A DNA stretch of 64,000 nucleotides from Methylocystis iwaonis (GTDB lineage: Bacteria > Pseudomonadota > Alphaproteobacteria > Rhizobiales > Beijerinckiaceae): the NCBI RefSeq assembly GCF_027925385.1, contig NZ_AP027142.1:1036001-1100000 (forward strand). The letters run 5' to 3'. Shown here one piece after another: positions 1 through 7,771 of the stretch. The translations under genes were made by a program, and so were the position numbers. The notes beneath the pieces are model-generated. The model made no database searches. It had not been told where the DNA came from and was given only the letters and a program-made list of their open reading frames with translations. How positions within the stretch are numbered: the stretch's first letter is position 1; each line of letters begins with the position of its first letter.

Positions 1-14
1 GTCTTCGAGAGGAG

Positions 15-1216
15 ATGCGGGCGATGCCTATCAGGGAGCGCGCGGCGGTGGAAGAGCGGATCGCTTTGTTTCGGGATTTCGACACGGGGGTCTTCACCGT
101 GTCGGAGTTGTGCCGGCTTTACGGCGTGAGCCGCGAGACATTCTACGTTTGGAAACGCCGGCGCGAGAGCGGCGAGGCGCGCTGGTTCGAGGAGCGGAGC
201 CGGGCGCCGTTGCGTGCGCCGCAGGCGGCGACGGCCGAGACAATCGCCAGGATCCTGGATCTGCGCCGCCGCTTTCCGCACTTTGGGCCAAAGAAGATCA
301 GGGCGCGCCTCTTGCTCGGCGCCCCCGAAACAGCGTGGCCCGCGGCGTCGACCATCGGCGATATCTTGAAGCGTGAGGGCCTGATCGCAGCAAAGCCGCG
401 GTGTCGCCGCCCGGTCGGCCGAGGCGAGATCATCGCCGGCTCGGATGCGCCCAACGGCGAATGGGCGATGGACTTCAAGGGCTGGTTTCGCACGCGCGAT
501 GGCCGACGCATCGATCCGCTGACGGTTTCCGACACGGCGAGCCGCTACCTCGTCGACGTTCGGATCACGCCGCCGACGCATGATGGGGTCAAGGGCGCGC
601 TATTGCGCATTTTCAGCGACATCGGCCTGCCGGCCGCTCCGACAATGGCGCGCCCTTCGGCGCGACGGGCGCCGGTGGACTTTCGCGGCTTTCGGTCTGG
701 CTTTTGAAGCTCGGCGTGGAGCCGCGTTTCATCCCGCCGGCCGCGCCGCAGCACAACGGCCGGCACGAACGCATGCATCGCACCTTGAAGGATGAAACGG
801 CGAAGTCCCCAGCGAGCGACAGGATGGAGCAGCAGGCGCGTTTCGATGCGTTCCGGCGCAGCTACAACGAGGAGCGTCCGCATGAGGCGCTCGAACAGAC
901 GACGCCGGCAAGTCATTGGTCGCGGCCGGGACGGCTCCTGCCGGAAAGGATCGACGAGCCCTGGTACGACGCGGACCATGAGGTCCGCCGGGTCCGCTCC
1001 GAGGGATCGATCAAATGGCGCGGCGAGACCGTGTTCATCGGCGAGGCTCTGGCCGGAGAGCTGGTCGGCCTCGCGGAGCTGGAAGACGGCGGCCATATCG
1101 TCCGCTTCATCGGCCGCGATCTCGGCGTCATTGATCCTGCGCTGCGTTTCCACCGCTTCGCTCCGCCGCGCGCGCGGCTGCGCTCAGCAGTGGAAACGCA
1201 GCGCAAACCAGAGTAG
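15..1216 (+). pseudogene. IS481-family transposase, frameshifted
   Basis: Two reading frames together encode one DDE transposase. The first (15-707) has an N-terminal helix-turn-helix (about residues 25-60) and the start of the catalytic core with the first Asp (AMDFKG). The second frame carries the second Asp (SDNGAPF, from about 644), the third acid (HNGRHER) and the usual C-terminal tail, ending at 1216. The frames part near 632, where about seven bases seem to be missing between GLPA and SDNG compared with the family pattern, so no intact enzyme can be made. Direct repeats of the presumed right end follow at once. The left end lies at or before the window start. Family assignment is by motif pattern; the exact IS name is not known. 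Confidence 0.85.
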
Positions 1217-1222
1217 CAATTC

Positions 1223-1267
1223 TGTCAGGGATGTTGCCGGTCCAAACTGTCAGGAGAGTTGCCGGTC
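1223..1267. repeat. Presumed right-end repeats of the IS481-type element
   Basis: Two near-identical 20-base direct repeats (TGTCAGGGATGTTGCCGGTC at 1223-1242 and TGTCAGGAGAGTTGCCGGTC at 1248-1267) start 25 bp apart just after the transposase stop. Tandem sites like these at an IS end suit transposase binding. The matching left end would lie outside the window. Confidence 0.6.
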
Positions 1268-1295
1268 GTTCAATTTTGGGCGTGATCCCGGCCGG

Positions 1296-1349
1296 GCCCC
1301 ACCCGACCCCGCTGTCGCGGGGCCACCCTCCCCGTAAAGGGGAGGGATG
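1296..1349. repeat. Repeat family A, partial copy
   Basis: Right half of a roughly 130-bp palindromic intergenic repeat whose full copies lie at 14562-14690, 20914-21040 and 44888-45015. It ends in the shared CCCTCCCCGTAAAGGGGAGG hairpin. It separates the IS remnant from the 3' end of shc and could act as a transcription barrier. Confidence 0.85.
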
Positions 1350-1384
1350 GGGCGCACCGAAATTGTCGATCGGCGGAAAGGCTC

Positions 1385-3349
1385 TTACAGCCCCACCTGC
1401 ACCAGCTTGCTGTTCGTCTGCAGCAGGTTGCGGTAGCGCGCCAGCGCCCAGAGCGGGAAGAATTTCCGATAGCCGTGGTAGCGCAGATAGAAGACGCGCG
1501 GGAAGCCCGTCGCCGTGAAGCGCGGCTCGTTCCAGAGCCCGTCCTGCGCCTGCGTCGCCTGCAGATAGGCGACGCCGCGCGCGACCGCCGGATGGTCGAC
1601 CTCGCCAGCCGCCATCAAGCCGAGCAGCGCCCAGGCGGTTTGCGAAGAGGTCGAGGGCGCGGGCTCGTAGCCCTTGTAGTCGAGCTTGTAGCTCGCGAGA
1701 TCCTCGCCCCAGCCGCCGTCCGCGTTCTGGATCGAGACGAGCCAGTCCACCGCGCGGCGATAGGATTCATGTTCGTGCGGCAGGCCGACGGCGTTGAGCG
1801 CGCAGAGCGCCGACCAGGCGCCGTAGATGTAATTGGCGCCCCAGCGGCCGAACCAGGAACCGTCCTTCTCCTGCTCCCTCAAGAGATAGTCGACGCCGCG
1901 CCGCACGCATTCGCTCGACTCCATGGTGTCGCCGAGCTGCGCCAGCATGGAGATGCAGCGCGCCGAGACGTCGACCGTCGGCGGATCGAGCAGCGCGCCG
2001 TGGTCCGCAAAGGGGATGTGGTTGAGATAATGATAGACATTGTCGGCGTCGAAGGCGCCCCAGCCGCCGTTCTTCGACTGCATGCCGACGACCCATTCCT
2101 TGGCGCGGGCGATGCGCTCGGCATAGGGCTTTTTCTCTTCGGCGCTGGTGAGACGGTCCATGGCGGTCGCGACGACGGCGGTGTCGTCGACATCCGGATA
2201 ATGCGCATTGGCGTATTGGAAGGCCCAGCCGCCGGGCCGCAGATCGGGCCGCTGAACCGCCCAATCGCCCTTCACATCCAGCACCTGCAGGGGCGCGAGC
2301 CAGTCGCAGGCGGCCCGCGCCTTTTCGCGCGCGTCGGCGTCGCCGGTCTCGAGCAGCGCATGCGCTACGAGCGAGGTGTCCCACACCGGCGAGACGCAGG
2401 GCTGGCAATAGGCTTCCGTCTCATTGACGACGAGCAGCCGCTCGATCGACTCGCGCGCATCCTTCACGCGCTGGTCGGTCTCGGGGATGCCGAGCGCGTC
2501 ATACATCAGCAGGCTGTTGACCATCGCCGGGAAGATGGCGCCGAGGCCATCGACGCCGTTGAGGCGCTCGGTCGTCCAGCGTTCGGCGAGCTGAACGGAA
2601 TAGTCGCGCGAGCGCTTCGGCATATGAGGCTCGAGCAGGCGCAGCAGCTTGTCGATCTCGCCGAAAATATGCGCCCAGGGCCAGGTCTGATGCTCGCCCT
2701 TCGGCCAGACTTTCACCTCTTCCGGCGGCGTCGTGAAGAGCTCCTGGATGTGGATGTCCTTCGGGTTCTTGGCGCAGGGCTTATAGGTCATAAGGACAAG
2801 GAGCGGCACGAGAACGGTGCGGCCCCAATAGGAAATCTTGTCAAGATGGAAGGGGAACCAGCTCGGCAGCAACATGATCTCGACCGGCATCACTGGCACG
2901 CCGTGCCACGGGATCTGGCCGTAAAGCGCCAGCAGCGAGCGCGTGAAGACATTGGAGGTCGCCGCGCCGCCATGGGCGAGGATCGCCGCGCGGGCGCGCG
3001 CCATGTGCGGAGCGTCGATGTCGTCGCCGATCATCTTGAGCGCGAAATAGGCCTTCACGCTCGCCGAGATGTTGAAGGCGCCGTCCTGGAATAGCGGCCA
3101 GCCGCCGTGATCGCCCTGCATGCGGCGCAGATAGACCGCGATCTTGCGCTCCAGCTCGGCGTCGACCGGCTCGGCGCGGAAATGGCGCATCAGCACATAT
3201 TCGGCGGGGATGGTGGTGTCGGCCTCGAGCTCGAAGCACCAATGGCCGTCCGCCTTGCCGAGGTCCAGAAGCGCGTGTTTGGCGCTTTGGATGCTCGCTT
3301 CGAGCGCATCTGCGATCGGGGCGTCACTGGCGCGAAGGGCTGCGGTCAT
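1385..3349 (-). CDS. shc: Squalene-hopene cyclase
   Basis: The 654-aa product cyclises squalene to hopene and diplopterol, the committed step to hopanoids; the enzyme is a monotopic membrane protein. The catalytic Asp-rich motif DVDDTAVV lies near residue 385 and several QW-type repeats (QxxxGxW, for example QSKNGGWGAF and QEKDGSWFGRW) occur in both halves. Length matches the family (about 630-680 aa). It lies apart from, and on the opposite strand to, hpnB-hpnE at 14.8-18.9 kb, which make its substrate. The start is the ATG at 3349. Confidence 0.97.
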   Translation of the reverse strand: MTAALRASDAPIADALEASIQSAKHALLDLGKADGHWCFELEADTTIPAEYVLMRHFRAEPVDAELERKIAVYLRRMQGDHGGWPLFQDGAFNISASVKAYFALKMIGDDIDAPHMARARAAILAHGGAATSNVFTRSLLALYGQIPWHGVPVMPVEIMLLPSWFPFHLDKISYWGRTVLVPLLVLMTYKPCAKNPKDIHIQELFTTPPEEVKVWPKGEHQTWPWAHIFGEIDKLLRLLEPHMPKRSRDYSVQLAERWTTERLNGVDGLGAIFPAMVNSLLMYDALGIPETDQRVKDARESIERLLVVNETEAYCQPCVSPVWDTSLVAHALLETGDADAREKARAACDWLAPLQVLDVKGDWAVQRPDLRPGGWAFQYANAHYPDVDDTAVVATAMDRLTSAEEKKPYAERIARAKEWVVGMQSKNGGWGAFDADNVYHYLNHIPFADHGALLDPPTVDVSARCISMLAQLGDTMESSECVRRGVDYLLREQEKDGSWFGRWGANYIYGAWSALCALNAVGLPHEHESYRRAVDWLVSIQNADGGWGEDLASYKLDYKGYEPAPSTSSQTAWALLGLMAAGEVDHPAVARGVAYLQATQAQDGLWNEPRFTATGFPRVFYLRYHGYRKFFPLWALARYRNLLQTNSKLVQVGL

Positions 3350-3379
3350 GGTTTGTCCTTTTTGCTCAATTTCATAGCG

Positions 3380-3673
3380 CTATGCGATGCGAAGCGTGGC
3401 GGTTTCCGCTGCGTCGCCCTCGCCATGCGGCGTGACGACGATCTCGACGTCCTGGCCCAGCGCGACGAGGAAGCGCAGGAGCCGCTCCAGGGAAAACTGC
3501 CGGAAGTCGCCGCGCAGCATTTTGGAGACGTCCGGCTGCCTGACGCCGAAGAGCCGCGCAGCCTCGACCTGTTTGAGACCGCGCGCCTTCAGAAGCGCTT
3601 CGATCTTACGGACCAGCTGCGCCTTGAGGATGTGATCCTCCGCATGTCTCGGCGTCGGCTGGCTTTCACTCAT
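3380..3673 (-). CDS. XRE/HigA-type helix-turn-helix regulator
   Basis: A 97-aa protein with one central XRE helix-turn-helix (LKQVEAARLFGVRQPDVSKM), of the HigA-2-like type that often serves as antitoxin and autorepressor. The start is placed at the internal ATG at 3673; an ATG 18 codons upstream (3727) is also open but adds a low-complexity N-terminus. No HigB-type toxin lies beside it, so it is an orphan. It lies 30 bp upstream of shc on the same strand and may be co-transcribed with it; a role in shc control is only inference. Confidence 0.75.
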   Translation of the reverse strand: MSESQPTPRHAEDHILKAQLVRKIEALLKARGLKQVEAARLFGVRQPDVSKMLRGDFRQFSLERLLRFLVALGQDVEIVVTPHGEGDAAETATLRIA

Positions 3674-3771
3674 CTTATCAAGCCTGTTCAAGCCTGTTCT
3701 TCCGCCCGGCTCGCGAGCGTGGTTCAACTATAGTGATTTAACCATATGGTCAAGGCTGGGGCCACCAGATT

Positions 3772-3826
3772 GGACCGCGCGCCTTCAGGCGCGCCGCCAG
3801 AATGCGCGCCCAAAGGCGCGCGGTCC
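3772..3826. repeat. Repeat family E (CGCGCCTTCAGGCGCG palindrome)
   Basis: GC-rich palindrome bounded by GGACCGCGCG and its complement, with an inner CGCGCCTTCAGGCGCG hairpin. Related copies lie at 22476-22498, 22686-22705 and 54250-54306. Confidence 0.7.
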
Positions 3827-3913
3827 TGAGTGATGGCGCATCGCTTGCTACCCGAATTCGAACCCGCCTCTTTCGACCCGAGGCGCTCGACATTGTTCGA
3901 AAGGGGCAGGCCC

Positions 3914-4285
3914 ATGGACGAGCTTTTTGTGATTTGTCGAACAGTCGAGATCGACGACGCGCAGGCCCACGGCTTCGTGCTGATGAAGGCGGAAGAGAGT
4001 GGCGAAACCTCGCCCTGGCCGATCATCGTCACGCGCAAGGGCAACAACTTCTACGGTTTCGAAAATGTGTGCCCGCATGAGGGTCTCCGGCTCGACGCGC
4101 AGCCGGGCCAGTTCATGGACGAGGAAGGCAATTTCCTCGAATGCGGCCGGCACCATGCACAATTCGACATCGACACGGGCGAATGTTTCATCGGTCCCTG
4201 CCAGGGGCGGCGTCTGACTCCCGTCAAGCTCGTCATCGACGACGGCGACGTCTGCGTGACCGGCGTGATGCTTGCAGACGAATGA
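3914..4285 (+). CDS. Small Rieske [2Fe-2S] protein
   Basis: A 123-aa soluble protein with a single Rieske domain. The cluster ligands are visible as CPH (Cys53, His55) and CGRH (Cys77, His80). It has no membrane anchor and no oxygenase domain, so it looks like a NirD-like or ferredoxin-type electron carrier. The ATG at 3914 is chosen because a GGGG purine stretch precedes it and the family pattern starts there; in-frame ATGs upstream (3830, 3833) would add a poorly conserved tail. It is followed 16 bp later by an unrecognised gene, probably in one operon, so that product may be its partner. Confidence 0.8.
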   Translation: MDELFVICRTVEIDDAQAHGFVLMKAEESGETSPWPIIVTRKGNNFYGFENVCPHEGLRLDAQPGQFMDEEGNFLECGRHHAQFDIDTGECFIGPCQGRRLTPVKLVIDDGDVCVTGVMLADE

Positions 4286-4301
4286 GAAAGGGGACGCTTT
4301 C

Positions 4302-5054
4302 ATGACGGATATGGCCGAGCTGCAAAGGCGCAAGAAGCTCATCAATCTCGCGATCGTCTATGTCGATCCCGACGCTTTCATCGCTAACTATGTCCCCTGG
4401 CTGGAGATCACGACCTTCATCACGGCGCTGCGCGCGGGCGACGTTCAAGCCCCGGCCGATGGCGTGACGCCGACCCTCACGCCGCAGCAGATGAAGGGCG
4501 GCGTCGCGGCCAACTATGGCAACGACGCCGTCTTCGCCTTTTGCATGACCGCCGCGCTGAAAGGCGACAAGGCCGCGGTGGACAAGGTCGAGACCGCGCT
4601 GGCTGAAAGTCTGGGCAAGGATTTTCCGGGTTCGGTGGCGTTTTGGGGCTTCCGCGCCGCGAACGACTCGCCGATGAGCCTCGAAGATCACGTCGGCGCT
4701 GCGGCGTATAAGATGCTCGGCGGCGATATTCCGCCGCCGCCCATGCGCGCGCGGGAGAATTGGAATGCGGGGCTGCGCTTCTTCGAGAAAGCGCGACAAT
4801 CCAATTTCGTGCAGGAGATCATGTATCCGCTTGCCGTTTGGACGCGCACAAAATGGAGCGAGACGCTGGAGAAGGGCGTCTCCTTCCTCGCGCATATCGA
4901 AGACAGCGTTCCGGTGCTGCAGGAAGCGCTCGCCGAATCGCGCAATGATCAGGCTTTCATCGCCAACATGCTGTTGAAAATGGCGCCGGCGATCGAGCAG
5001 GATTTGAGCGACGATATGCAAGGGTTTTTGAGATCGCTGGCGCGTCGCGCGTAG
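4302..5054 (+). CDS. Unrecognised protein, partner of the Rieske protein
   Basis: A 250-aa, probably helical, soluble protein with no signal peptide or membrane segment; I do not recognise the family. It starts at the ATG at 4302, 8 bases after an AAAGGGGA ribosome-binding site; an in-frame ATG at 4272 would overlap the Rieske gene. The tight linkage suggests joint function, perhaps as an acceptor or scaffold for the Rieske electron carrier, but this is inference only. It has few cysteines and no obvious cofactor motif. Confidence 0.7.
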   Translation: MTDMAELQRRKKLINLAIVYVDPDAFIANYVPWLEITTFITALRAGDVQAPADGVTPTLTPQQMKGGVAANYGNDAVFAFCMTAALKGDKAAVDKVETALAESLGKDFPGSVAFWGFRAANDSPMSLEDHVGAAAYKMLGGDIPPPPMRARENWNAGLRFFEKARQSNFVQEIMYPLAVWTRTKWSETLEKGVSFLAHIEDSVPVLQEALAESRNDQAFIANMLLKMAPAIEQDLSDDMQGFLRSLARRA

Positions 5055-5103
5055 CGAGACAACGCTCATACCCTTTCCGTTTGAATGGCTCGCATCGGGA
5101 GAT

Positions 5104-5208
5104 GTCATTCCCGGCGGGCTGAGAGCCCGACCGGGAATCCAGAGCGACAAAAGCGCTGGTTTGGCTCTGGATTCCCGATCGCTCGCTCAAGCGAGCGTCG
5201 GGAATGAC
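5104..5208. repeat. Repeat family B, full copy
   Basis: Palindromic element bounded by GTCATTCCCGG and CGGGAATGAC, with an inner CTGGATTCCCGATCGCTCGC hairpin. Other copies lie at 13651-13713, 23434-23535, 36809-36868, 55001-55102 and 59110-59213. It lies in the gap after the 4302-5054 gene. Confidence 0.9.
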
Positions 5209-5285
5209 ACGGAACCAATCAAGCGGATCCATTATCACTTGGGCTCATCTTTGCAACGCGCGAGGCGCTGCTCCGCGCTCGGATT

Positions 5286-5452
5286 GCTGACAGAGTGGCG
5301 TTGACGCCCCTCGTGCTTCGAGACGCCTGCTGCGCAGGCTCCTCAGCATGAGGGGCTTCTTCATCTGGGCCAAACACTTAGGCCTCATCCTGAGGAGCGA
5401 GCGCAGCTCGCGTCTCGAAGGACGAGGCCGCCTCGGAGGTTTGTTGATAAAC
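5286..5452. repeat. Repeat family D, copy 1
   Basis: Composite of two hairpins (GCCCCTCGTGCTTCGAGACG and CCTCATCCTGAGGAGCGAGC types). It is nearly the exact reverse complement of 22514-22680; a third, shorter relative lies at 12655-12790. Confidence 0.9.
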
Positions 5453-5501
5453 TATGCGCGGCGCCTGGCTCCGCGCTTTTTTGTTTCTATGGGAATTAAA
5501 A

Positions 5502-5855
5502 ATGACGAACGCTTCCTGCCCTTTTTGCGATCGAGCTTCATTATCGATCCTTTGCGAGAATGATCTCGCTTTCGCCATGCACGACAAATATCCAGTCCGC
5601 CCGCTTCACAGTCTGATCCTGCCGAAGCGGCACGCTTTCGATGTTTTCGATACGACGCTGGACGAGCGCGAATGCATGCATCGGCTGGCGGAGGCGCTGC
5701 GTGGCGACATCATGCGCGCCGACCACAGCGTGGGGGGCTTCAATTTCGGCTCGAATATCGGCGCGGCGGCGGGGCAGAAGATTTTTCACGCCCATCTGCA
5801 TCTCATTCCGCGCAGAGCCGGCGATACGCCGCCGCCGCCCGCACGCCAAGGCTGA
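5502..5855 (+). CDS. HIT family protein
   Basis: A 117-aa histidine-triad nucleotide-binding protein, a family of nucleoside-phosphate hydrolases and transferases. The triad is FHAHLHLIPR near residues 90-100, and a CPFC pair lies at the N-terminus. The ATG at 5502 is chosen because it begins the family pattern (MTNASCPFC); the open frame reaches back to 5454 into repeat D. It runs toward the MoaB-fold gene with a gap of about 100 bp. Confidence 0.9.
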   Translation: MTNASCPFCDRASLSILCENDLAFAMHDKYPVRPLHSLILPKRHAFDVFDTTLDERECMHRLAEALRGDIMRADHSVGGFNFGSNIGAAAGQKIFHAHLHLIPRRAGDTPPPPARQG

Positions 5856-5954
5856 GGCGGAAGCGATCGGCGAAGATCACGCCTGCTTCTCTGGCGCCAG
5901 GCTTGGCGTTCCGGACTGTGATCGCCATAATGCCTCCAGGGAGGCCGGCAGAAA

Positions 5955-6704
5955 ATGACAGAAGCCGCAACAGGCGAGGCGCCCGCGACGGCGGCGGTTC
6001 TCATCATTGGCGACGAGATCCTTTCCGGCCGCACGCAGGACGTGAACACGCGCTACATCGCCAATTATCTGGCCCAGATCGGCGTCGATCTGCGTGAAGC
6101 GCGCGTCGTGCCGGACGACGAAGTCGAGATTGTCGCGGCGCTCAACGCCCTGCGCGCGCGTTATAGTTACGTCTTCACCACGGGCGGCATCGGCCCAACC
6201 CACGACGACATCACCGCCGACGCCGTAGGCAAGGCCTTCGGCGTCGAGGTTGTGGAAGACCCGGACGCTATCGCCTTGCTGAGCGAGCGCTTCACCGAGC
6301 AAGAACTCAACCCCGCCCGCCGCCGCATGGCGCGGGTGCCTAAGGGAGCGGCGCTGGTGCGCAACGCCGCCTCCAAGGCGCCGGGCTTCTGGATCGACAA
6401 TGTCATCGTCATGGCCGGCGTGCCGGTTATCATGCAATCGATGATGGATACGGTCGGGCCGCTGCTCAGGTCCGGCCCGCCCATCCAGGTTGAAACCATC
6501 GAAGCGGGCGCGATCCCGGAAGGGACTTACGCATTGAAGCTCGAGGCAATCGCGCTGGCGCATGAGGGGGTGAGCATCGGCTCCTATCCCCGTTTCTCCA
6601 GCGCCGGCATCAGAAACCAGATCGTGCTGCGCAGCCGCGACGCCGCCAGTCTCGACCTTGCCACGCGCGCCGTCCGCGCCATGCTCGTAGAACTCGCGCC
6701 ATGA
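5955..6704 (+). CDS. MoaB/CinA N-terminal-fold protein (molybdopterin-binding-like)
   Basis: A 249-aa protein with one MoCF-biosynthesis (MoaB/MogA-like) domain, as in the N-terminal half of CinA. Visible motifs are [16 protein letters not shown] and [14 protein letters not shown], which form the nucleotide/pterin-binding site. It lacks the C-terminal nicotinamide-nucleotide amidase domain of full CinA, so a pterin or nucleotide role is possible but the substrate is unknown. Its stop overlaps the next start (ATGA), indicating translational coupling with the phosphoribosyltransferase. Confidence 0.88.
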   Translation: MTEAATGEAPATAAVLIIGDEILSGRTQDVNTRYIANYLAQIGVDLREARVVPDDEVEIVAALNALRARYSYVFTTGGIGPTHDDITADAVGKAFGVEVVEDPDAIALLSERFTEQELNPARRRMARVPKGAALVRNAASKAPGFWIDNVIVMAGVPVIMQSMMDTVGPLLRSGPPIQVETIEAGAIPEGTYALKLEAIALAHEGVSIGSYPRFSSAGIRNQIVLRSRDAASLDLATRAVRAMLVELAP

Positions 6705-7225
6705 GCCCGGAACAGATGATTCAAATGCAGGATGGGCCGGAAAAAATCTTTCCCGTCTCCTGGGACATGTTCCACCGGGACGTCCGGGCGCTCGCCTGGC
6801 GGCTTGCGGCGATCGGCGGTTTCTCGGCGATCGTCGCGGTGACCCGCGGCGGGCTGGTGCCGGCCGGCATCATCGCGCGCGAATTGGGGATTCGCGTCAT
6901 CGAGACGATTTGCGTCGCGAGCTACCACGAGGAGACCGAGCGCGAAGCGCTCGAAGTCTTGAAGCCGCTCACGGAAACCATCCTGTCGCGCCCGAGCGAG
7001 GAGGTGCTGGTCATCGACGACCTCGTCGACACCGGGGCGACCGCCAAGGCCGTGCGCGAAATGCTCCCCAAAGCGCATTTCGCCACCGTCTACGCCAAGC
7101 CGCAGGGCCTGCCGATGGTGGACACTTTCGTCACCGAAGTCTCGCAGGACACCTGGATTTATTTCCCCTGGGACACGGGGCTCTCCTTCCAGGCGCCGAT
7201 CCACAAGCCGGCGCGGGGGCGGTGA
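6701..7225 (+). CDS. gpt: Xanthine phosphoribosyltransferase
   Basis: A 174-aa type I phosphoribosyltransferase for purine salvage (xanthine/guanine + PRPP to nucleotide). The PRPP loop is [14 protein letters not shown] near residues 103-116, and TRGGLVPAG forms the early PRPP-contacting loop. Length and motif spacing fit E. coli Gpt. The start overlaps the previous stop by four bases. It is the last gene before tRNA-Leu. Confidence 0.92.
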   Translation: MSPEQMIQMQDGPEKIFPVSWDMFHRDVRALAWRLAAIGGFSAIVAVTRGGLVPAGIIARELGIRVIETICVASYHEETEREALEVLKPLTETILSRPSEEVLVIDDLVDTGATAKAVREMLPKAHFATVYAKPQGLPMVDTFVTEVSQDTWIYFPWDTGLSFQAPIHKPARGR

Positions 7226-7288
7226 GACTAAAATGAGGCTTGGCGCCGTCGCCGCAGCCGCCCTATAACGCGCCTGACGTTCCAGATC

Positions 7289-7595
7289 GCGGGCGTGGCG
7301 AAACTGGTAGACGCAACGGACTTGAAGAAATTTGAGTGCTCCACCCGGGAAACCGACGGAGTAGAACCGCTCAAAGTCGGGGAACCCTCGAAAGTGGCGA
7401 TCCCGAGCCAAGCCCGCCCTTTGGGCGGGAAGGTGTAGAGACTAGACGGGCGGCGCCTAAGGCGCGAAACGCGCTACGGCGAAGGGATAGTCCAGACCCC
7501 AAACCCGCGCATGCGGGGCGGCGAAAGCCGTAGCGGGTATGAAAATCCGTAGGGCCGCAAGGCCTGTGCCGGTTCGATTCCGGCCGCCCGCACCA
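7289..7595 (+). tRNA. tRNA-Leu(UAA), split by a group I intron
   Basis: The exons are 7289-7323 and 7542-7595. Joined, they give a class II tRNA: acceptor arms GCGGGCG/CGCCCGC, a D arm with CTGGTAGA, anticodon stem ACGGA/TCCGT, loop CTTAAAA (anticodon TAA), a long variable arm (GGGCCGCAAGGCC), T arm GCCGGTTCGATTCCGGC, and encoded CCA at 7593-7595. The intron falls between U34 and A35, the same place as in cyanobacterial and plastid tRNA-Leu(UAA). Confidence 0.95.
7324..7541 (+). ncRNA. Group I self-splicing intron in tRNA-Leu(UAA)
   Basis: A 218-nt insertion starting right after U34 and ending in the terminal G (omega G) before A35. The 5' exon end ACUU can pair with an internal guide GAGU at 7334-7337, giving the U.G wobble at the splice site. 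Core segments typical of subgroup IC3 tRNA introns are visible: GAGCCAAGCC (about 7405-7414), AAGGTGTAGAGACTAGACGG (7430-7449, R/P7 side) and GATAGTCCA (about 7486-7494, S). It encodes no endonuclease and is close in size to the Azoarcus and Anabaena introns. Confidence 0.93.
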
Positions 7596-7771
7596 CCCTC
7601 CCTTCGTTTGGCGAACATGCGTCTGTCGGCGCCCAAGGAAGCCGGCGCCTTGGCCGAGCGCGGCCCGAGCAATTTCCCGTCGTCTGTCCAATCCAGTTAA
7701 GCCATTGCAAAGGAAAGGGATTTACACAGTCAAGCTAGTCGCTGTGCTTACGCCTATCGGGAGCGGGGGTT

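Noticed and set aside
1475..3094. Long open frame on the plus strand across shc
   Set aside because: It is the mirror of a real, conserved gene on the minus strand; high third-position GC leaves the opposite strand open. The product is Arg/Ala-rich without known motifs.
5104..5452. CRISPR-like array from several hairpin repeats
   Set aside because: The units are different palindromic families, not equal direct repeats with spacers, and no cas gene is present.
7336..7533. Short open frames inside the tRNA intron
   Set aside because: They are fully explained by the structured RNA of the group I intron; no homing endonuclease motif is present.
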